NCBI GenBank assembly: GCA_945890905.1
Contig: CAMDDI010000177.1
Span: 1 to 7,140 of the forward strand
DNA: 7,140 nucleotides
Origin: Bacteriovorax stolpii
GTDB lineage: Bacteria > Bdellovibrionota > Bacteriovoracia > Bacteriovoracales > Bacteriovoracaceae
Direction of reading: 5' to 3'
Made by a program: the position numbers and the translations under genes. Position 1 is the stretch's first letter. The number at the start of each line of letters is the position of its first letter. Positions 4,873 through 7,140 of this stretch are shown here, piece after piece. The notes under the pieces were generated by a model that saw only the letters and a list, made by a program, of their open reading frames with translations, had not been told where the DNA came from and made no database searches.

Positions 4873-7140
4873 TTGAAGGTCCACCTAAATTTCAAATCTC
4901 CGCCAATTGAGTTATCGATAATATCTTCTTCACCGTCAGCATTTGTTCTAAGCTCATAAATGCCTTGCAGCTGAACTTTTCTATTCACGCTGTAAGTAAG
5001 ATCCATTCTTTGTCTCTGGCCGATGTTACCACCCATGGTACTAGACACTGATAAACTCAGTGCCTCATCTAGACGCTTTTTCAATTCAATCTTAGTTGCT
5101 GAACGTGTTCTGCTTAGTGCAGAGCCGGCCCCTTGGGAATCCTGAGTTCGCCCGGCAAGCATACTGCTTGTTTGAGACTGCTCAATTACAGTTCCTAAAT
5201 TAACTTGCAACCCAAATTGCTTATTTAATATGTCGCTGATCTTAAAGCGATCAAATACAAATGATCCTACTCCAACCTGTGTAAGATTATCTCGCTGACT
5301 TTGGGTAAGTGAGTTTTGAATTTCGTCAGTATAACCAAAAGCGATGAGTGAGAGAATAGAATTTCTTGGGAGAGCAGGCTCTGAAGTAAGATCAAAATTA
5401 AAGCGCTCTAAATCTCCATAAGCTTTGGCATAAATTTTATACTGAGAAATCATTGTCATGGCCTGGACGTCAAAATCTGGATTGGAAACTTGCTTTTTAG
5501 GAGTAAAATTCAAATCCGCGTTTTGAATCACATATTCATTATTCTTAAAAAATATTCGTGAAGCGCCTGCTGGTGAGTACAACCGACCCTCACCACGAGG
5601 GCGGGTAGGGGTTCCGGAAACTCTTACTTCTCCACGCAGACCAATGTCCATCAATGAGTTTGTAATCCGGATGGTATTATCAGATTTTACATTCACATTC
5701 AGAGTGATGAGTTTTCCTAAAGCAGATTCTTGATTTTTTGGTAAATAACGGACCTGTGCAATTGAAGAAGATTTTGAATCAAACTCATTAAGCTCGTTAA
5801 CAATTAGGGCCTTATTGAGTAGAAGATCCCCAGTTAGGAGATAAGGAAAATTATTACCGAGGATTGTTCCTTCACCTGTTATGTTAATAGATGATTTTCC
5901 TAAGATCGGTATTTCAGCACGTTCTAAGACATACTTAATATTCACATCAGGCTCTGAGTTATCAAAATAGATGTCACCTTTGAAGGCCACAGAACCAGCA
6001 TCTAAAGTTGTGCTCAACTCCTTAATAAGAAGTCTCTTACTGGAATATTCCAAAGAATAATTAAGATCATTAAGTGGAAAAGGAAGTGATTCAATCGAAA
6101 GATTGAGATTTTGTGCCTTGCTGGTGGCGGTCACGTAGTAATCATCTCTCTGACTATCCACCTTAACAATATTTCGAAGGAAGCCCTCCGAGGATAGGAT
6201 GGGTTGTATCAGAATATCTAAAATCTTTGAATTGAGATGAATTTCATTAATTAACGAAATATTCTTTCCAATTTGACCAGACCCTTTCGTGGCCACCAAT
6301 AAATCAGGCTGCTTGATATTGAGGTTCCAATGAATAATCTGCCCATTCTGAACAACGAATTCGGGTCCTGAGGACTGGTAATTAACTTTAAAATCAGGGT
6401 GATCAAAAACTAGCTGACCAAGAGAAGCTTTAAGATCAAGGTCATGCAATTTTTGTGAAAAAGTAGCATCAAGACCGAAGACAATTTTTCCATTAAGTGG
6501 CTCAGGTTCTAGATGCTGTCCAAAGAACGCCACAGCAAGTGGTTTGATATTAGGAACCATCCCTTTAATAACAATATTTGATTTTCTTCCGGGCTTTAAT
6601 GCCACATCAAAATTAGCGTGGATGACATTCCCAAATAAACTTAAGTTTCCTTTAACCGAAGCAGGAGTGAGCTTTAATTCAACTTGTGTGTCATCAAAAC
6701 TTGAATTGGAACTATGAGTATTAAACATTTTGGTTTTGAGATTCATCACATAATTATCTGTAGTCCCTTGTCCTACAACTGTACCAGAAATTAATCCATC
6801 GATATTAAGTCCAATGCCCTTTGAAAAATGAAATGATGAAAGTGCTAAGTTTTCCCAACGATAATTAACTTTCATGGCCTTATTGAGAACTGAGAATGAA
6901 AAATCTCCATTAATTTCACCCTTATCTTTTTTGGCATCAAGATTTGCAATGGATACGATTTGTTTATCCATGTTCACATTAAACGATCCGCCGTTAAGGT
7001 TTTCGCCATATGCAGTGAGATCAGTGAATTGAACTTCCGATTTAATTCTTAGTCGATCGAGTTTTGTTTTTCCAAAAATATCAACATCCACACGGGCGTT
7101 GAAGTTCATATCCTCAGGTAAAAAGTCTAACTTTGAAAAT
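4869..7140 (-). CDS. tamB: TamB-family (DUF490) translocation/assembly protein, C-terminal part (5' end outside window)
   Basis: The frame is open to the right edge, so the Met at 7109 is internal and only about 756 C-terminal residues are visible; TamB proteins usually exceed 1000. The visible part is mostly short β-strands of alternating polar and apolar residues, which fits the long β-taco groove of this family spanning the periplasm. The C-terminal TamB domain is clear: the block running from NTIRITNSLMDIGLRGEV through VSGTPTRPRGEGRLYSP and IFFKNNEYVIQNADLNFTP to NPDFDVQA (about 5690-5470), then SEPALPRNSILSLIAFGY (5335-5388), the counterpart of the L-P-x-x-x-I-L-S-L-x-x-F-G signature. 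After this come an amphipathic tail and an ending LKFRWTFK like an outer-membrane strand. A Gln/Ser/Gly-rich segment (near 5090-5185) looks like a flexible insert. TamB-family proteins are anchored in the inner membrane and act with an Omp85 partner, here encoded directly downstream with an overlap. They are implicated in outer-membrane protein assembly and phospholipid transport. The family call is firm; the substrate is unknown. Confidence 0.92.
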   Translation of the reverse strand, partial: FSKLDFLPEDMNFNARVDVDIFGKTKLDRLRIKSEVQFTDLTAYGENLNGGSFNVNMDKQIVSIANLDAKKDKGEINGDFSFSVLNKAMKVNYRWENLALSSFHFSKGIGLNIDGLISGTVVGQGTTDNYVMNLKTKMFNTHSSNSSFDDTQVELKLTPASVKGNLSLFGNVIHANFDVALKPGRKSNIVIKGMVPNIKPLAVAFFGQHLEPEPLNGKIVFGLDATFSQKLHDLDLKASLGQLVFDHPDFKVNYQSSGPEFVVQNGQIIHWNLNIKQPDLLVATKGSGQIGKNISLINEIHLNSKILDILIQPILSSEGFLRNIVKVDSQRDDYYVTATSKAQNLNLSIESLPFPLNDLNYSLEYSSKRLLIKELSTTLDAGSVAFKGDIYFDNSEPDVNIKYVLERAEIPILGKSSINITGEGTILGNNFPYLLTGDLLLNKALIVNELNEFDSKSSSIAQVRYLPKNQESALGKLITLNVNVKSDNTIRITNSLMDIGLRGEVRVSGTPTRPRGEGRLYSPAGASRIFFKNNEYVIQNADLNFTPKKQVSNPDFDVQAMTMISQYKIYAKAYGDLERFNFDLTSEPALPRNSILSLIAFGYTDEIQNSLTQSQRDNLTQVGVGSFVFDRFKISDILNKQFGLQVNLGTVIEQSQTSSMLAGRTQDSQGAGSALSRTRSATKIELKKRLDEALSLSVSSTMGGNIGQRQRMDLTYSVNRKVQLQGIYELRTNADGEEDIIDNSIGGDLKFRWTFK
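4881..4886 (-). promoter_or_regulatory. Shine-Dalgarno site of the Omp85 gene, inside the end of tamB
   Basis: AGGTGG on the minus strand lies eight bases before the ATG at 4872. It is formed by the Arg-Trp codons near the C-terminus of the TamB-like protein. Together with the ATGA overlap of the tamB stop and the next start, this points to translational coupling. The alternative GTG start at 4884 would lie inside this site, which argues against it. Confidence 0.8.

Noticed and set aside
1..7140. Search by eye for CRISPR repeats, insertion sequences, tRNA or rRNA genes, phage and defence genes.
   Set aside because: None seen. The coding content is conserved housekeeping and envelope genes, with short intergenic gaps.

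Overview
The window looks like an ordinary chromosomal segment of a Gram-negative, respiring bacterium with moderately low GC content (judged by eye). It has an outer membrane, shown by an Omp85 β-barrel protein and a TamB-family protein, and a copper-handling SCO protein typical of cytochrome-oxidase-containing bacteria. The long, divergent Omp85 protein with many POTRA-like repeats and the AT-leaning codon use would suit a member of the Bdellovibrionota (Bacteriovorax/Peredibacter type) or another former deltaproteobacterium. That assignment is an inference from general protein character, not a demonstrated match.

Layout. At the left edge, on the + strand, is the 3' part of a SCO1/SenC-type gene. 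It enters the window just before its CxxxC motif and ends at 793, and it carries an extra C-terminal domain. A 206-base convergent intergenic region follows, with a strong hairpin terminator at 943-974. Everything to the right is on the minus strand. Read in the direction of transcription, from the right edge leftwards, it is: a TamB-family gene (4869-7140, N-terminus outside the window), an Omp85/BamA-TamA family gene (1996-4872) joined to it by an ATGA stop/start overlap, a 132-base gap holding a good sigma-70-type promoter, rplM (L13, 1417-1863) and rpsI (S9, 1000-1401), then the terminator.

How the genes work together. The TamB-like and Omp85-like proteins are expected to work as a pair. 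TamB-family proteins span the periplasm and contact an Omp85 partner in the outer membrane, helping protein insertion or lipid transport. rplM-rpsI is the conserved pair of ribosomal protein genes with its own promoter and terminator. The SCO protein belongs to a separate transcription unit concerned with copper delivery to, or thiol chemistry at, cytochrome oxidase.

I see no mobile elements, CRISPR arrays, tRNAs, rRNAs, prophage genes or defence genes, and nothing that amounts to a wholly new system. The points most worth a second look are the Omp85 protein with about seven POTRA-like repeats coupled to tamB, and the SCO protein fused to a Cys/Met-containing C-terminal domain.
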